DNA from: Ruegeria spongiae
GTDB taxonomy: Bacteria; Pseudomonadota; Alphaproteobacteria; Rhodobacterales; Rhodobacteraceae
DNA length: 64,000 nucleotides
Assembly: GCF_023502395.1 (NCBI RefSeq)
Contig: NZ_JAMFMB010000022.1
Coordinates: forward strand, 17,154-81,153
Direction: 5' to 3'
The notes beneath the pieces are model-generated. The model saw only the letters and a list, made by a program, of their open reading frames with translations. It was not told the origin of the DNA and did not search any database. Of this stretch, positions 27,951 through 36,431 are shown in pieces. Each line of letters begins with the position of its first letter. Positions within the stretch are counted from its first letter, which is position 1. Position numbers and translations under genes: made by a program.

Positions 27951-30104
27951 TCAGAGCCGTGGCAACATGGACAGGATCTGATCGGGGCGGGGCGTCTGCC
28001 CGCTATTGACCAGATCGCGCAGCGCATTCACGCCGGTCATGTCGACCGGGGGCATTGCGCCGCCTCCCATACCTCCCATTCCGCTCATGCCACCCAGGTC
28101 GGGCAGGCTGGGTGCGGCATGGGTCTCGACCGGTTCGGAATATTCGTCGATCAGACTATCACCGATTCCGGTCACCGCGCGGAAATGCTGCGCCGCATTG
28201 ACCAGGCGGACAGAGTCGGCATAGCTCAGATCGCCCTCATTGGCCTGCGTGTCAGAGAACAGCGGCGTTGCTGCGCCCTGCGACCAGACGGTGTGGTTTT
28301 CGGCGATCACCGACATGATGCTCTGGGTTTCGACGGCCAGCGTGCGATGCAGCACGGTGTTCACGGTGATGCCGAACTCGCGCTGGCTGACCCGTTCGAT
28401 CACCTGCCACGGCGTGGTGACACCAAAGGCGGTCCGGACTGCGGGCAGACCGAGCACTTTCATTACCTGCTTGATCTGGCGCGCCATGCGTTCGGCGGTA
28501 AAGGCGGTCCCCGCCCAGCCCCGCAGCGAGACATTGGCCGCGAAATCGCGGATCGCCTTGCGCACGAACTCGCCGGAGGTCAGCTGGAACCGGCGGCCAC
28601 GTGCGGCATTGTCGAACTGGGTGACCAGACTGCGCTGGCGCTCATATTCGGCCACCGCCGAGACTGAGCGCATCAGCAGCGTGTTAAACTCGGTATTGGG
28701 CTGGATATCGAAGGCCAATTCGCCCCCCGGCGCACCAAGAACGCGGGCATAGATCGAGCGCCGCGCGCCTTCGTCCAGCAGGTCGTCCTGATCCCAATAA
28801 AGATTGTCCAGCACCCGCGCCGAGCCATCCGAGGCCGGGATCGGCAGCAATCCCGCCACGAACAGCTCCAGTATCCGGGCGCAGGCCTTGATGGCAAATT
28901 CAAGCTGGTAGCCGACATAGATGGTCGACACGGCGCGGATATTCTCGCGCTCGATCTCGTCATTGAAACCCGCCGGATCGTTGAGCGGCGGCAGATCGAC
29001 ATTGGCCACGCCACCGCCGCCACCCGAACCGCCCGAGGCGACATCGCCATTGTAAGCGGCATCCACGGTGGGGGTCAGCAGGGTCATGTCACCCTGATGC
29101 TCAGGATAGGTGTCGACCGCTTTACGGGTGGCCACGGCGAGCGACTGGAAAAACGCCTTGTCGCCTTCGCCCAACCTGCGGCGGATAATTTGCCAGGTCC
29201 GGACAAAATACCCAATGCGTTGGGTCTGTTCAGGATCCGGCGCGGTCATCTGCAGGAACAACTCGTTGCCGTCATTGTCGATTTCGCCGCTCTTGTGGCT
29301 GTCGATCGCGACGGTGCCGGATTCGGCGGCACTGCCCGACAGTTCGGCCACAGCCTTTTGCGCATGGGCAAAAAAGCGGGAATCCTGCGGGTTGTAGTGC
29401 CCGTCCAGCAGCATCAGTGCTGCGGTGGCCGCTGACCAGACCGCCGCGTCATCGCCATCATTGGGGCCATGCCCCAGCAGCGCGACCGAGGTCACCACCG
29501 CATCGACATAGATCCGCTGATTGGCGGTGTCGCGCAGGGCGGGCGGCAGACCCGCCGGGTTGAATGCCAGTTTTTCAAGAATCTCGTCCCGAATGGGTGT
29601 TGGGTCGAACATTTTATCCTCCGTTCCCGTGTCGCCGGGGGTTTGGGTATCTGCCCGCGGCGCAGGCTGAATGGTTTTGCCCTCACGGGCGGACGCGAGC
29701 GCATGCTCGAAGAATTGTGTGTCGAGGTCGGCCCCCAGATCGGCGGCGGTGCGCCAGATGCCGCGCACCCGGTCCTGATGCACGCTGGCGGCGGTGACAT
29801 TGCGCGACAGCCAGTTGGCGCTGTCTTTTTCGACCTCACCATTGGCATCGGCCAGCTGGGCCATGCAGATGGCCCGCGCGACCAGCGCCGAGGCGGCTTC
29901 GGCGGCCTGCAGGCTGGCATGATCCTCGCGGGCTTCGCGCAGCTGCACGGTCACCGTCTCGAGCATGTCGATATCCATATGGGCCGAGGCGCTTTCGGCG
30001 ATCTCGGCCAGTGCCTTGCTCTCGGCCTCGGTGGCGGAACCTTGCATCACATAGCGGGACAGAATGGCGAGCCCGTCCTCGCCGACGGTGTCGATAAAGC
30101 TCAT
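27951..30104 (-). CDS. Hypothetical large helical protein (717 aa)
   Basis: Protein of 717 aa of unknown function, overlapping the subtilisin gene by 4 bp (ATGA). Residues 1-150 are strongly helical and acidic (ATEAESKALAEIAESASAHM). A second part starts near residue 165 after a Thr/Pro linker (MFDPTPIRDEILEKLAFNPA). A Gly-rich hinge lies near 370 (GGSGGGGGVA), and a long C-terminal domain follows (IERENIRAVSTIYVGYQLEF, LGAPGGELAFDIQPNTEFNT). Near the end is a Met/Gly run (GGMSGMGGMGGGAMPP). The multi-domain layout without catalytic motifs suggests a scaffold, but this is inference. Confidence 0.74.
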   Translation of the reverse strand: MSFIDTVGEDGLAILSRYVMQGSATEAESKALAEIAESASAHMDIDMLETVTVQLREAREDHASLQAAEAASALVARAICMAQLADANGEVEKDSANWLSRNVTAASVHQDRVRGIWRTAADLGADLDTQFFEHALASAREGKTIQPAPRADTQTPGDTGTEDKMFDPTPIRDEILEKLAFNPAGLPPALRDTANQRIYVDAVVTSVALLGHGPNDGDDAAVWSAATAALMLLDGHYNPQDSRFFAHAQKAVAELSGSAAESGTVAIDSHKSGEIDNDGNELFLQMTAPDPEQTQRIGYFVRTWQIIRRRLGEGDKAFFQSLAVATRKAVDTYPEHQGDMTLLTPTVDAAYNGDVASGGSGGGGGVANVDLPPLNDPAGFNDEIERENIRAVSTIYVGYQLEFAIKACARILELFVAGLLPIPASDGSARVLDNLYWDQDDLLDEGARRSIYARVLGAPGGELAFDIQPNTEFNTLLMRSVSAVAEYERQRSLVTQFDNAARGRRFQLTSGEFVRKAIRDFAANVSLRGWAGTAFTAERMARQIKQVMKVLGLPAVRTAFGVTTPWQVIERVSQREFGITVNTVLHRTLAVETQSIMSVIAENHTVWSQGAATPLFSDTQANEGDLSYADSVRLVNAAQHFRAVTGIGDSLIDEYSEPVETHAAPSLPDLGGMSGMGGMGGGAMPPVDMTGVNALRDLVNSGQTPRPDQILSMLPRL

Positions 30105-31459
30105 GGGCTTACCTCCTCATATGCCGGTAGTATTGCGTCGAGCCGCGCCAGCGCGGCGGGAATGTTCAACAGACCCCAACCGGTATCCTCATCCGGCTGG
30201 CGGCCTTGATTGTCAGCGGAAAAACACAGCGCCTGGCGGGCCTCTTCGGTGGTCAGGTCATGGCCGCGCCTGCGCGCGCGGGCGGCCAGCAGGGCCGCAG
30301 CGCCAGAGACAAAGGGCGCGGCGTGGCTGGTCCCGGTCGATCGGCCATAGCCGTGCAGCTTGGTGGAGTGCACCGCCTCGCCCGGCGCGCAGAGCGCCAC
30401 ATGCGGGCCACGCGTCGAGAAAGCCGAGACTCGGCCATCCAGCGCCATCGAACCCACGGCAATACATTGCGGTAGGGCGGCGGGGAAATAGGCTTCACTC
30501 AGGCCGGAATTGCCCATGGCGGCAACGGGGATGGCGTTGCGGGCGGTGGCATAGGCGATCGCATCTGCATGGGGCGGCGGGGCCAGCGGGTCGAGATCGT
30601 CGCGCGCGGTGCCAAAACTCATGTTCAGCACCTTGGCACCCAGATCGACGGCGGCTTTGATGGCAGCGTCAATATCGGACAACCCGCCAACGCCAAAAAC
30701 CGGGCCTTCGCCTGCCCTTGCGGCGGCCAGCGCGCGCACCGGCACGATCCGGCAGGCGCCGCCGACACCATGGGTCATCGACAGTCCGCGCGCACCGATG
30801 ATGCCCGCGACGTGGCTGCCATGGCCGGTCTCATCCCGCGCACAGAAATCACGCCCCAGACTATCACCAACCAGCGAGACGCCCTCGGTGATCTGGCCCA
30901 TGCCCAGATCAACCGTGTCGTACCCAGCCACAAGGCGGCCATCGAATTCGGCATGCTCCAGCGCCACGCCGGTGTCGATCACTGCAACAGCAATGTCAGA
31001 AGAGCCGGGTTCAATCCGTAGCGCCGCCAGTGCCCCGACATGATCGAACGGGGCGCGGGGATCGGCGGTGCCGTGGTCTTCGGCAACAGGCGGTACGGTG
31101 GAGAGCGGCTCAGTACGGACCCAATCCACTGCATCGGCATCGCGCAGCGCTTTGACCACGTTATCGGCGCATGCAGGTTCGGCCAGTTCGATGCACAGGA
31201 CCTGTGACAGGCCAAGTCCGGTTTCCAGATCGTTGTAATCAGCGTCCCGCTGGCCAATCCGGTTCACATGGACACCGGCATGGAACACCCGGCGCGCCCG
31301 CATGCCGGTGGTCTGGCGCAGGATCGCGCGGTCCACATTTCCGCTGCCATCAACCGAGCCGGACGCCCGGCGGGCGCCGTCCAGCACATCCAGATGGGCA
31401 GGTGCGCGGGTCTCGACGCCTTGCCGTAGCTTAAGCTGCAGATGACCGCTGCGTCTCAT
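30101..31459 (-). CDS. Subtilisin-like serine protease (S8 family), no signal peptide
   Basis: Peptidase of 452 aa. The S8 triad is complete: Asp162 (AVAVIDTGVALEH), His213 (DETGHGSHVAGIIGA) and Ser378 (STGTSHAAPFVSGAAAL), with oxyanion Asn317 (AAMGNSGLSEAYFPA). The first ~125 residues include a fold with the feel of an I9-type propeptide (VKALRDADAVDWVRTEPLS), so self-processing is likely. No secretion signal is visible, unlike most exported subtilisins. The stop overlaps the 717-aa gene and the start overlaps the trypco2-like gene (4 bp each), so it is an integral operon member. Its natural target is unknown; the operon's own large proteins are obvious candidates. Confidence 0.92.
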   Translation of the reverse strand: MRRSGHLQLKLRQGVETRAPAHLDVLDGARRASGSVDGSGNVDRAILRQTTGMRARRVFHAGVHVNRIGQRDADYNDLETGLGLSQVLCIELAEPACADNVVKALRDADAVDWVRTEPLSTVPPVAEDHGTADPRAPFDHVGALAALRIEPGSSDIAVAVIDTGVALEHAEFDGRLVAGYDTVDLGMGQITEGVSLVGDSLGRDFCARDETGHGSHVAGIIGARGLSMTHGVGGACRIVPVRALAAARAGEGPVFGVGGLSDIDAAIKAAVDLGAKVLNMSFGTARDDLDPLAPPPHADAIAYATARNAIPVAAMGNSGLSEAYFPAALPQCIAVGSMALDGRVSAFSTRGPHVALCAPGEAVHSTKLHGYGRSTGTSHAAPFVSGAAALLAARARRRGHDLTTEEARQALCFSADNQGRQPDEDTGWGLLNIPAALARLDAILPAYEEVSP

Positions 31460-32478
31460 GTACCCGATCCTCCGGTCAGATCGAAATCCTCCATCTCACC
31501 ATCGGGCATTTCCACGATCAGGCGACCGGGGCCCATGGCCCAGCCCTGCGGCAGGGAGAAAGAGACAGACGAAGGCTTCGCCGTCAGGAGGTTCAGGTTC
31601 TGTCCGTCCAGCCGTGCCACCGGCAGGCGACCGCCATCGGTCAGATTGTTGCCCCGCAGCTCGATATTGCGGGCATCGGGTTTGATCGCGAGCTTGCGGC
31701 GGCGCTGCCGCAGCCGGTCCGCAATCGGGTTCGAAATCGGAGGTGTGGATTGTTCGGGCCCTGGCCCCACAGGCGCGGAAATCTTCGGCTCAGGCTGCGG
31801 TGTAACCGGAGAGAGCGGGCCGCGCGGTGGCCAGAACCCACCCGGCTGCGCCGGTGGTGTCGGGTCTGGCTGTGGCGGGGTCACGCCATTGGTTGGTGGT
31901 CCCGGCTGCGGCGGCACGTCCGGGGGCGGCAGGTCCGGCGCCGCTGAATCGGGCATCGGCACCTCTGGTGTCGCGGTTTCGGGGTCGACCACATCGCTCA
32001 GCCGCGGCCGCGCGAGGTTGAGAGCACCCCGGATGCGGCCCAGATTGATGCCGGAATGACGCGACAGCCCCTCGTCGCCCGCGTTGCGCTCCAGATTGCG
32101 CAGCTGGGCGGCATTGCGCACACCGACTCGCGCCAGTTGCCGCCGCTCATCCGGGGCCAGTCCCAGCTCGTCCAGAGTGGGCGCATTCGCCATCTCCATC
32201 GAGATCGTATTCTCCTCGATCATCGGGCGGGTTATGGTGGTGAAACCGATGCTCACCGTGCTGGCTCCTTCTTCGTTTGGGGCGGCGGGGCGGAAGGTGA
32301 CCCGCCCGGCCTGATCCATCTCGACGAATACCTTGAGATCGACGTTGAAATCCTTCAGCGCGAAGGTCAGGGGGCGGTTGACGGCCTTGAGCCGCAGCGC
32401 ATCCTGCGTCTGGTCAAGCTGGGCGGTGATCGCCTCGAGAAACTCCTCGATTGGATAGCCACCAGCGGGGGACATCAC
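31456..32478 (-). CDS. Trypsin-co-occurring-domain-2-like protein with helix-hairpin-helix
   Basis: Protein of 340 aa. Residues 1-85 have one helix followed by strands (IEEFLEAITAQLDQTQDALR, LKDFNVDLKVFVEMD, STVSIGFTTITRP), which resembles the trypco2 domain often encoded beside trypsin-like proteases; this match is from memory. Residues about 99-155 look like a helix-hairpin-helix (LDELGLAPDERRQLARVGVR). A long Pro-rich linker (about 160-255) follows, and the C-terminus (about 268-335) looks like a small beta sandwich of the IPT/TIG kind (NIELRGNNLTDGGRLPVARL). The gene overlaps its neighbours by 4 bp on both sides. The presence of two proteases in the same operon fits the trypco reading. 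Confidence 0.68.
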   Translation of the reverse strand: MMSPAGGYPIEEFLEAITAQLDQTQDALRLKAVNRPLTFALKDFNVDLKVFVEMDQAGRVTFRPAAPNEEGASTVSIGFTTITRPMIEENTISMEMANAPTLDELGLAPDERRQLARVGVRNAAQLRNLERNAGDEGLSRHSGINLGRIRGALNLARPRLSDVVDPETATPEVPMPDSAAPDLPPPDVPPQPGPPTNGVTPPQPDPTPPAQPGGFWPPRGPLSPVTPQPEPKISAPVGPGPEQSTPPISNPIADRLRQRRRKLAIKPDARNIELRGNNLTDGGRLPVARLDGQNLNLLTAKPSSVSFSLPQGWAMGPGRLIVEMPDGEMEDFDLTGGSGT

Positions 32479-32771
32479 GTCGCCTCGTCTGGTCCGGTGG
32501 CCGGGGTTGCGGTTTCAGGCAGCGCCTTGGGAGGTATGTCGGGCGGTGCCTCGTGAATCGTCAGCCGTGCGCGATGCGCCACCGGCTCGAACCCGGACCG
32601 GAAGGCCGACCAGGGTGGATGGGCGATAAAGACCGGGCCGTCTGCGCCATGTTCCAGAGACACGAGCAGCGGCAGGTCGATCTTGGCCTCGGTCACGGAC
32701 AGGCCGGGATGGTCGGGCGTCGCGCCATCGGCCAGCGCGGTCAGGGTCTGAGCCAGCGTCGCGCGGATCAT
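32475..32771 (-). CDS. Small hypothetical protein (98 aa)
   Basis: Protein of 98 aa overlapping both neighbours by 4 bp, which strongly supports it as a real gene. One N-terminal helix (MIRATLAQTLTALADG) is followed by beta-like segments (GLSVTEAKIDLPLLVSLEHG, HRARLTIHEAP) and an acidic/Pro tail. The helix-then-strands order is like a shortened version of the N-terminal domain of the next gene, so it may be a diverged relative. No known family assigned. Confidence 0.66.
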   Translation of the reverse strand: MIRATLAQTLTALADGATPDHPGLSVTEAKIDLPLLVSLEHGADGPVFIAHPPWSAFRSGFEPVAHRARLTIHEAPPDIPPKALPETATPATGPDEAT

Positions 32772-33976
32772 GTCCCACCTCCGTTACTGTCCATCGGCGG
32801 CAAGGGTGGTGGCGGCGGCAACGGGGCGGCTGGTTGCGGCGGGGTCTCACCGCCCTGACCCGGTACCGCGCCCTCGGGCTGCTGTTGCGGTTGAGTTGCC
32901 ACATGAGCGTTCTGGTTGATGAGCTGGATCGCGGCGCTGTCGGCGAAGCGTTCGAGCGGGAAGTAGTCCGAGCGAAACCGCACCCGCACCTCACCGGTCA
33001 GATCGGCATTCATGTTGATCTCGGACTGGGCGTTGATGTTGGTGGTGTTCACCAGCAGCCCGCTTGCCGCGAACTGGTTCGAGCCCAGCTGCCCAGCCAG
33101 TGACCAATTGGTTGGCTTGTAGTCGGAAAACGTGAGCGAGGTACTCTGGCTGGCGTCGATGTGAAAGACCAGTTTGGCATTGATCTCACCATCCGAGACG
33201 ACGATGCGGTTGATCCCCATCATCACCATGGTGGCCAGCGATTGGTGGCGCATTTCGGCCAGAGTCTTGCGGGTCTGCGGCACGACCACCTGCTCGACCG
33301 CGTTCTGGTCCAGATCCATCGGGCTGTCAAAGCCCAGATCCTTGAGGAAGCTCGGCAGTTGCCCCGCGCCCACGGCCTGGGTGTTCACCGCCATCTGCGG
33401 TTGGCCCGAGCTGATATCCTTCTGGAAGATATCGCCGTAATTCGAGGTCAGGTGATCGCGGGCCATATCGTCCGAGATATTGTCCTCCATGAACACATCG
33501 ACGGTCTTGGCGGTCTCGGCCAGCAGGTTGGAATAGGCCTCCATCTGCTGGATCGAGCTGTCGACGATGGCCTGGAACGTGCCCTGGATCAGCGAGGCGC
33601 AGAAATCCGGGAAGCCGATGGCACCCAGCATGGTCTGGGTGGCGTCGCCTGCGTCCTGAAAGATGTTGCTGCCTCCCGCACCGCCGGGAGGAGCGCCGCC
33701 GGGCGCGGGTCCGCCTGCGGGGGGTGGAGGCTGTTGCGTGGGGGGCTGCGCGCCGCCACCACTGCCACGCATCTGGTTGAAATTGGGGGCCATCTGACGC
33801 GCCGGGGCATTGGCGGGGCTTTGGCCCAGATAGCCAAAGACCTTGGACATCGCCTGCGCCATGTCGTCTCGATCGGCGGGCGACATGCCCTGCCAGGCTT
33901 TGCTCTGCGCCAGCATCGCGTCAATCGCGGGCCGGTCCAGATGCGGCGTCTGCGCGTGGCTGTGGGGGTCATACAT
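32768..33976 (-). CDS. Paralogue D of the four-member family
   Basis: Protein of 402 aa. The N-terminal block is IDAMLAQSKAWQGMSPADRD. After a Pro/Gly-rich linker (about 65-105) comes the central block AIGFPDFCASLIQGTFQAIV / SSIQQMEAYSNLLAETAKTV / DNISDDMARDHL. The C-terminal block is VVPQTRKTLAEMRHQSLATM, MGINRIVVSDGEINAKLVFH and ADLTGEVRVRFRSDYFPLER. The Pro-rich tail ends in PPPPPLPPMDSNGGGT. Its start overlaps the end of the chitosanase-like gene by 8 bp. It is separated from A, B and C by five other genes, so the family spread by more than simple tandem duplication, or the operon was rearranged. Confidence 0.8.
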   Translation of the reverse strand: MYDPHSHAQTPHLDRPAIDAMLAQSKAWQGMSPADRDDMAQAMSKVFGYLGQSPANAPARQMAPNFNQMRGSGGGAQPPTQQPPPPAGGPAPGGAPPGGAGGSNIFQDAGDATQTMLGAIGFPDFCASLIQGTFQAIVDSSIQQMEAYSNLLAETAKTVDVFMEDNISDDMARDHLTSNYGDIFQKDISSGQPQMAVNTQAVGAGQLPSFLKDLGFDSPMDLDQNAVEQVVVPQTRKTLAEMRHQSLATMVMMGINRIVVSDGEINAKLVFHIDASQSTSLTFSDYKPTNWSLAGQLGSNQFAASGLLVNTTNINAQSEINMNADLTGEVRVRFRSDYFPLERFADSAAIQLINQNAHVATQPQQQPEGAVPGQGGETPPQPAAPLPPPPPLPPMDSNGGGT

Positions 33977-36002
33977 GGGCGGCCCCCGGTGCGGCAGTGG
34001 TGCCAGTCTCGCGGAAGGCAGGCGTCACCCGCAGTTTCAGCAGCGCATCGCCCTGCGGACCCGGCCCCAGCGAGGTGACCAGCGTATCGAGGGTGGAGTC
34101 CGGGTCGGGCATTTGCACCGGTGCCTCAGGGCCTAACGCGCGCAGCGCGGTCAACAGCGCGAAATGGCTGGCGTCGTCAAGCGTTTCGGTGGGCGCGAGG
34201 CCTTGCGCAGTCTGGAAGGCGTTCAGGCTGTCATGCCCCACTGCTTGCAGCGCGGCGGCCAGTTTGGCGGGTGTGTCGAACGGGTTGATCGCCGCACGGC
34301 TGAGCGTGATCGCCTGCGGCACACCGCTCCGGATCGCCAGTGTCAGCAGCATCGCCTGACCGCGCCGGTTCGCGATGCCCAGAGCGTCGGCCACCGGCAG
34401 CATCGGGTCCAGCCGCCTGGCGATGATCTGGGCGCGCATTGCCGCCTGGAAGGGCGGGTGCTGCGCGGCCTTGCGGAACCGGTCGATCCAGGGGTCCTCC
34501 CAGATGTCGCGGCCCTCGACGGGCTGCACCCGCGCGCCGCGCCCGTCCGGCGCATCGCCGCTCTGCGGGCCAGCGACCGTTGTGGCCGCGATCAGCTGAT
34601 CGGCAGCGGGGCCGAATGTGGCGGCAAACCCGCCGGGGTCGGAGGCCTGCATCAGCGTCAGCAATTCACCCAGCTCGCCACTGTCCTGACCGGCCTGATG
34701 CGGCCCCAATGACAACCCGTCATGGGCGCGCTGATAATAGGGATGTGTCTGGCCCTGACGCCCCCGGAACGCTCCGTCGAGATTGAGCGCCTCGTACCGA
34801 CCAGCGGCACCTTCGGCCAGAACCGTCTGGACCAGCGCGTCTTTCCAACCCTCACCACCTGCGGCGGGTGCAGCGGCAGTGGGGGTCGGTTGCGTCGGGA
34901 CAGGGGCGGGCTGCACCGGAGTTGGCGGTGCTTCGGTTCCGGTCGTCGGCGCGGGTGGTGGCGTGTCGTCCAATGGCGGGATCGGCGCTGCAGCGGGCGG
35001 CGGTGCAACTGGCGCTTCGCTGGCCCCGTTCATTGGGCCCAGACCATCATCATAATGCGGCAGCGGGGCCTCCTCCGGAGCGTTTGCGTCATAGTCGCGG
35101 AACGCGGCGGATGTGCCGGACCCCAGGCCATAGGCATAGTCATCATCGATGAAGCCATCGGTTTGCGGTTGAGGGGGCACGATTTCAGGCGCAGGCGCTC
35201 CGTTCTGCGAGGCCGGATCTGCGGCCACGGGAACGGTGTTTTGCGCGGGCGTTTCCTGGATTGGCTGTGGTGCGACCGGCGCGGGGCTGTTCACAGAGCC
35301 GGGTGCCACCGGGCTTGAGCCGTTGATGGCACCGGCCCGAGGCACGCTGACCGGTTCCGGCGCGGCGACCGGTATCTGCATCTGCGGGTTTGGGGCTTGC
35401 ACCGGCAACCCGCCGATCATCCGGGGCAATGGCGTTTGCGCAGGGGTCGGAGCGACCGCCATGACCCGACCGGAGGGTCCGACCGAGCCCAAACGATGCA
35501 CCGCCATCCCCAGAACATGACTCAGGCTCGCCGCGCTCAGATCGCCGGCGAGGCTGACAAACGGGGCGTCGGCAAACCGGTCGGGGGGCAGGGAATAGAT
35601 GCCGTCCGTGGCTGTTTCATCGGGGTAGGCCACCGCCAGATAGAACAACCGGGTCGGGCGCGGTTCCTGACTGATGGCATCCCGGACAAAGGCGCGGGGC
35701 AGCATGTAGAAGCCGGTCTCGATTTCGATGGGCAGGCCCTGAAAATCCTGCCGGGACGAGCGGAAGTTCTTGGGCGTCCGGCGATGCGCCTCGGCCGGGT
35801 CGAACAGCGTCGGTTCAGTGGCGACAATCACGTCGAAAAACCGCATCCCCGGTGCGCTGACCTGAAACGAGAGCGAGGGATCGGCGCGCCGCAATTCGCG
35901 GCGCGAGGGTGACACGGTGACAGGCATCGCCGCTGACGGGTCGCCCGAGCTGATCCGGGGCAGGGCAGGCATGGGCCGGGACGGAGAGGATGAGATATTC
36001 AT
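33969..36002 (-). CDS. Chitosanase/lysozyme-like muralytic protein with Pro-rich linker
   Basis: Protein of 677 aa from the ATG at 36002, which has AGGAGA upstream and overlaps the previous gene's stop (ATGA). The frame is open further upstream but that part overlaps another gene. Residues about 30-180 form an unassigned domain (FFDVIVATEPTLFDPAEAHR). About 250-380 are rich in Pro, Ala and Gln. Residues about 385-640 resemble lysozyme-superfamily GH46-type domains: VLAEGAAGRYEALNLDG, HPYYQRAHDGLSLGPHQAGQ, QDSGELGELLTLM and LDPMLPVADALGIANRRGQA. This likeness is from memory and needs a profile search. No signal peptide. Possible role: cutting peptidoglycan or another aminoglycan as an effector or to let an assembly pass. 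Confidence 0.6.
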   Translation of the reverse strand: MNISSSPSRPMPALPRISSGDPSAAMPVTVSPSRRELRRADPSLSFQVSAPGMRFFDVIVATEPTLFDPAEAHRRTPKNFRSSRQDFQGLPIEIETGFYMLPRAFVRDAISQEPRPTRLFYLAVAYPDETATDGIYSLPPDRFADAPFVSLAGDLSAASLSHVLGMAVHRLGSVGPSGRVMAVAPTPAQTPLPRMIGGLPVQAPNPQMQIPVAAPEPVSVPRAGAINGSSPVAPGSVNSPAPVAPQPIQETPAQNTVPVAADPASQNGAPAPEIVPPQPQTDGFIDDDYAYGLGSGTSAAFRDYDANAPEEAPLPHYDDGLGPMNGASEAPVAPPPAAAPIPPLDDTPPPAPTTGTEAPPTPVQPAPVPTQPTPTAAAPAAGGEGWKDALVQTVLAEGAAGRYEALNLDGAFRGRQGQTHPYYQRAHDGLSLGPHQAGQDSGELGELLTLMQASDPGGFAATFGPAADQLIAATTVAGPQSGDAPDGRGARVQPVEGRDIWEDPWIDRFRKAAQHPPFQAAMRAQIIARRLDPMLPVADALGIANRRGQAMLLTLAIRSGVPQAITLSRAAINPFDTPAKLAAALQAVGHDSLNAFQTAQGLAPTETLDDASHFALLTALRALGPEAPVQMPDPDSTLDTLVTSLGPGPQGDALLKLRVTPAFRETGTTAAPGAAHV

Positions 36003-36310
36003 GGGCGGGTTCTCCTGTCGGGGGCAGTAGCCTCGTCCATCAGCCGGGTGATGAGCGCGGGCAACTCCTGCAACTCGTGAAAGCCGATCCGCTCTTCGGT
36101 CTGACCAGCCTCGGCGCGCTGACGGGGGTTGGGAATACGTTCGACCCAACCCCGCCAGACCTCGGCGGCGCCAGCGATCTCTCGGGGTTCGCACCGGTAG
36201 ATCACGACAAAACGATGGGATTGGGTGTGGCGGGCATGGGACACGTGGGACTCGGGCTCAGAGCAGGGGTTCCGGACCAGTCTGCACTGGGCGCGACACC
36301 GCATTCTCAC
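35999..36310 (-). CDS. Small hypothetical protein, first gene of the 13-gene operon
   Basis: Up to 103 aa. The stop codon overlaps the next gene's ATG by 4 bp (ATGA), which argues that this frame is translated. The C-terminal 70 residues look conserved in style (RFVVIYRCEPREIAGAAEVW, ERIGFHELQELPALITRLMD). The listed start is a GTG at 36310 without a good ribosome site; a GTG at 36244 or the ATG at 36304 are alternatives, so the true N-terminus is uncertain. The wording RGWVERIPNPRQ...RIGFHELQELPALI recalls small proteins seen near regulators, but no function can be given. Confidence 0.58.
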   Translation of the reverse strand: MRMRCRAQCRLVRNPCSEPESHVSHARHTQSHRFVVIYRCEPREIAGAAEVWRGWVERIPNPRQRAEAGQTEERIGFHELQELPALITRLMDEATAPDRRTRP

Positions 36311-36343
36311 CGCAGGATCACAGAGCTATCACAGGGGTAAGCG

Positions 36344-36372
36344 AGATAATTCAATTGGTTGTGGGGAAACAA
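36344..36372 (-). promoter_or_regulatory. Possible promoter of the 13-gene operon
   Basis: On the minus strand TTGTTT (36372-36367) and TTATCT (36349-36344) are 17 bp apart, just upstream of the first operon gene and inside a locally A+T-rich patch. The -10 match is weak. BTAD/SARP regulators often act at such suboptimal promoters through upstream direct repeats, but no clear repeat was identified. Confidence 0.28.
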
Positions 36373-36431
36373 TCCCTCCGCGCGGCACGAGCATCCGGCG
36401 ATGTGACAGCTTTACGATATCTGAAAGGAGG

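Noticed and set aside
18279..36310. Idea that the operon is a phage tail or contractile injection system
   Set aside because: No sheath, tube, baseplate, spike, portal, terminase or AAA+ component could be seen.
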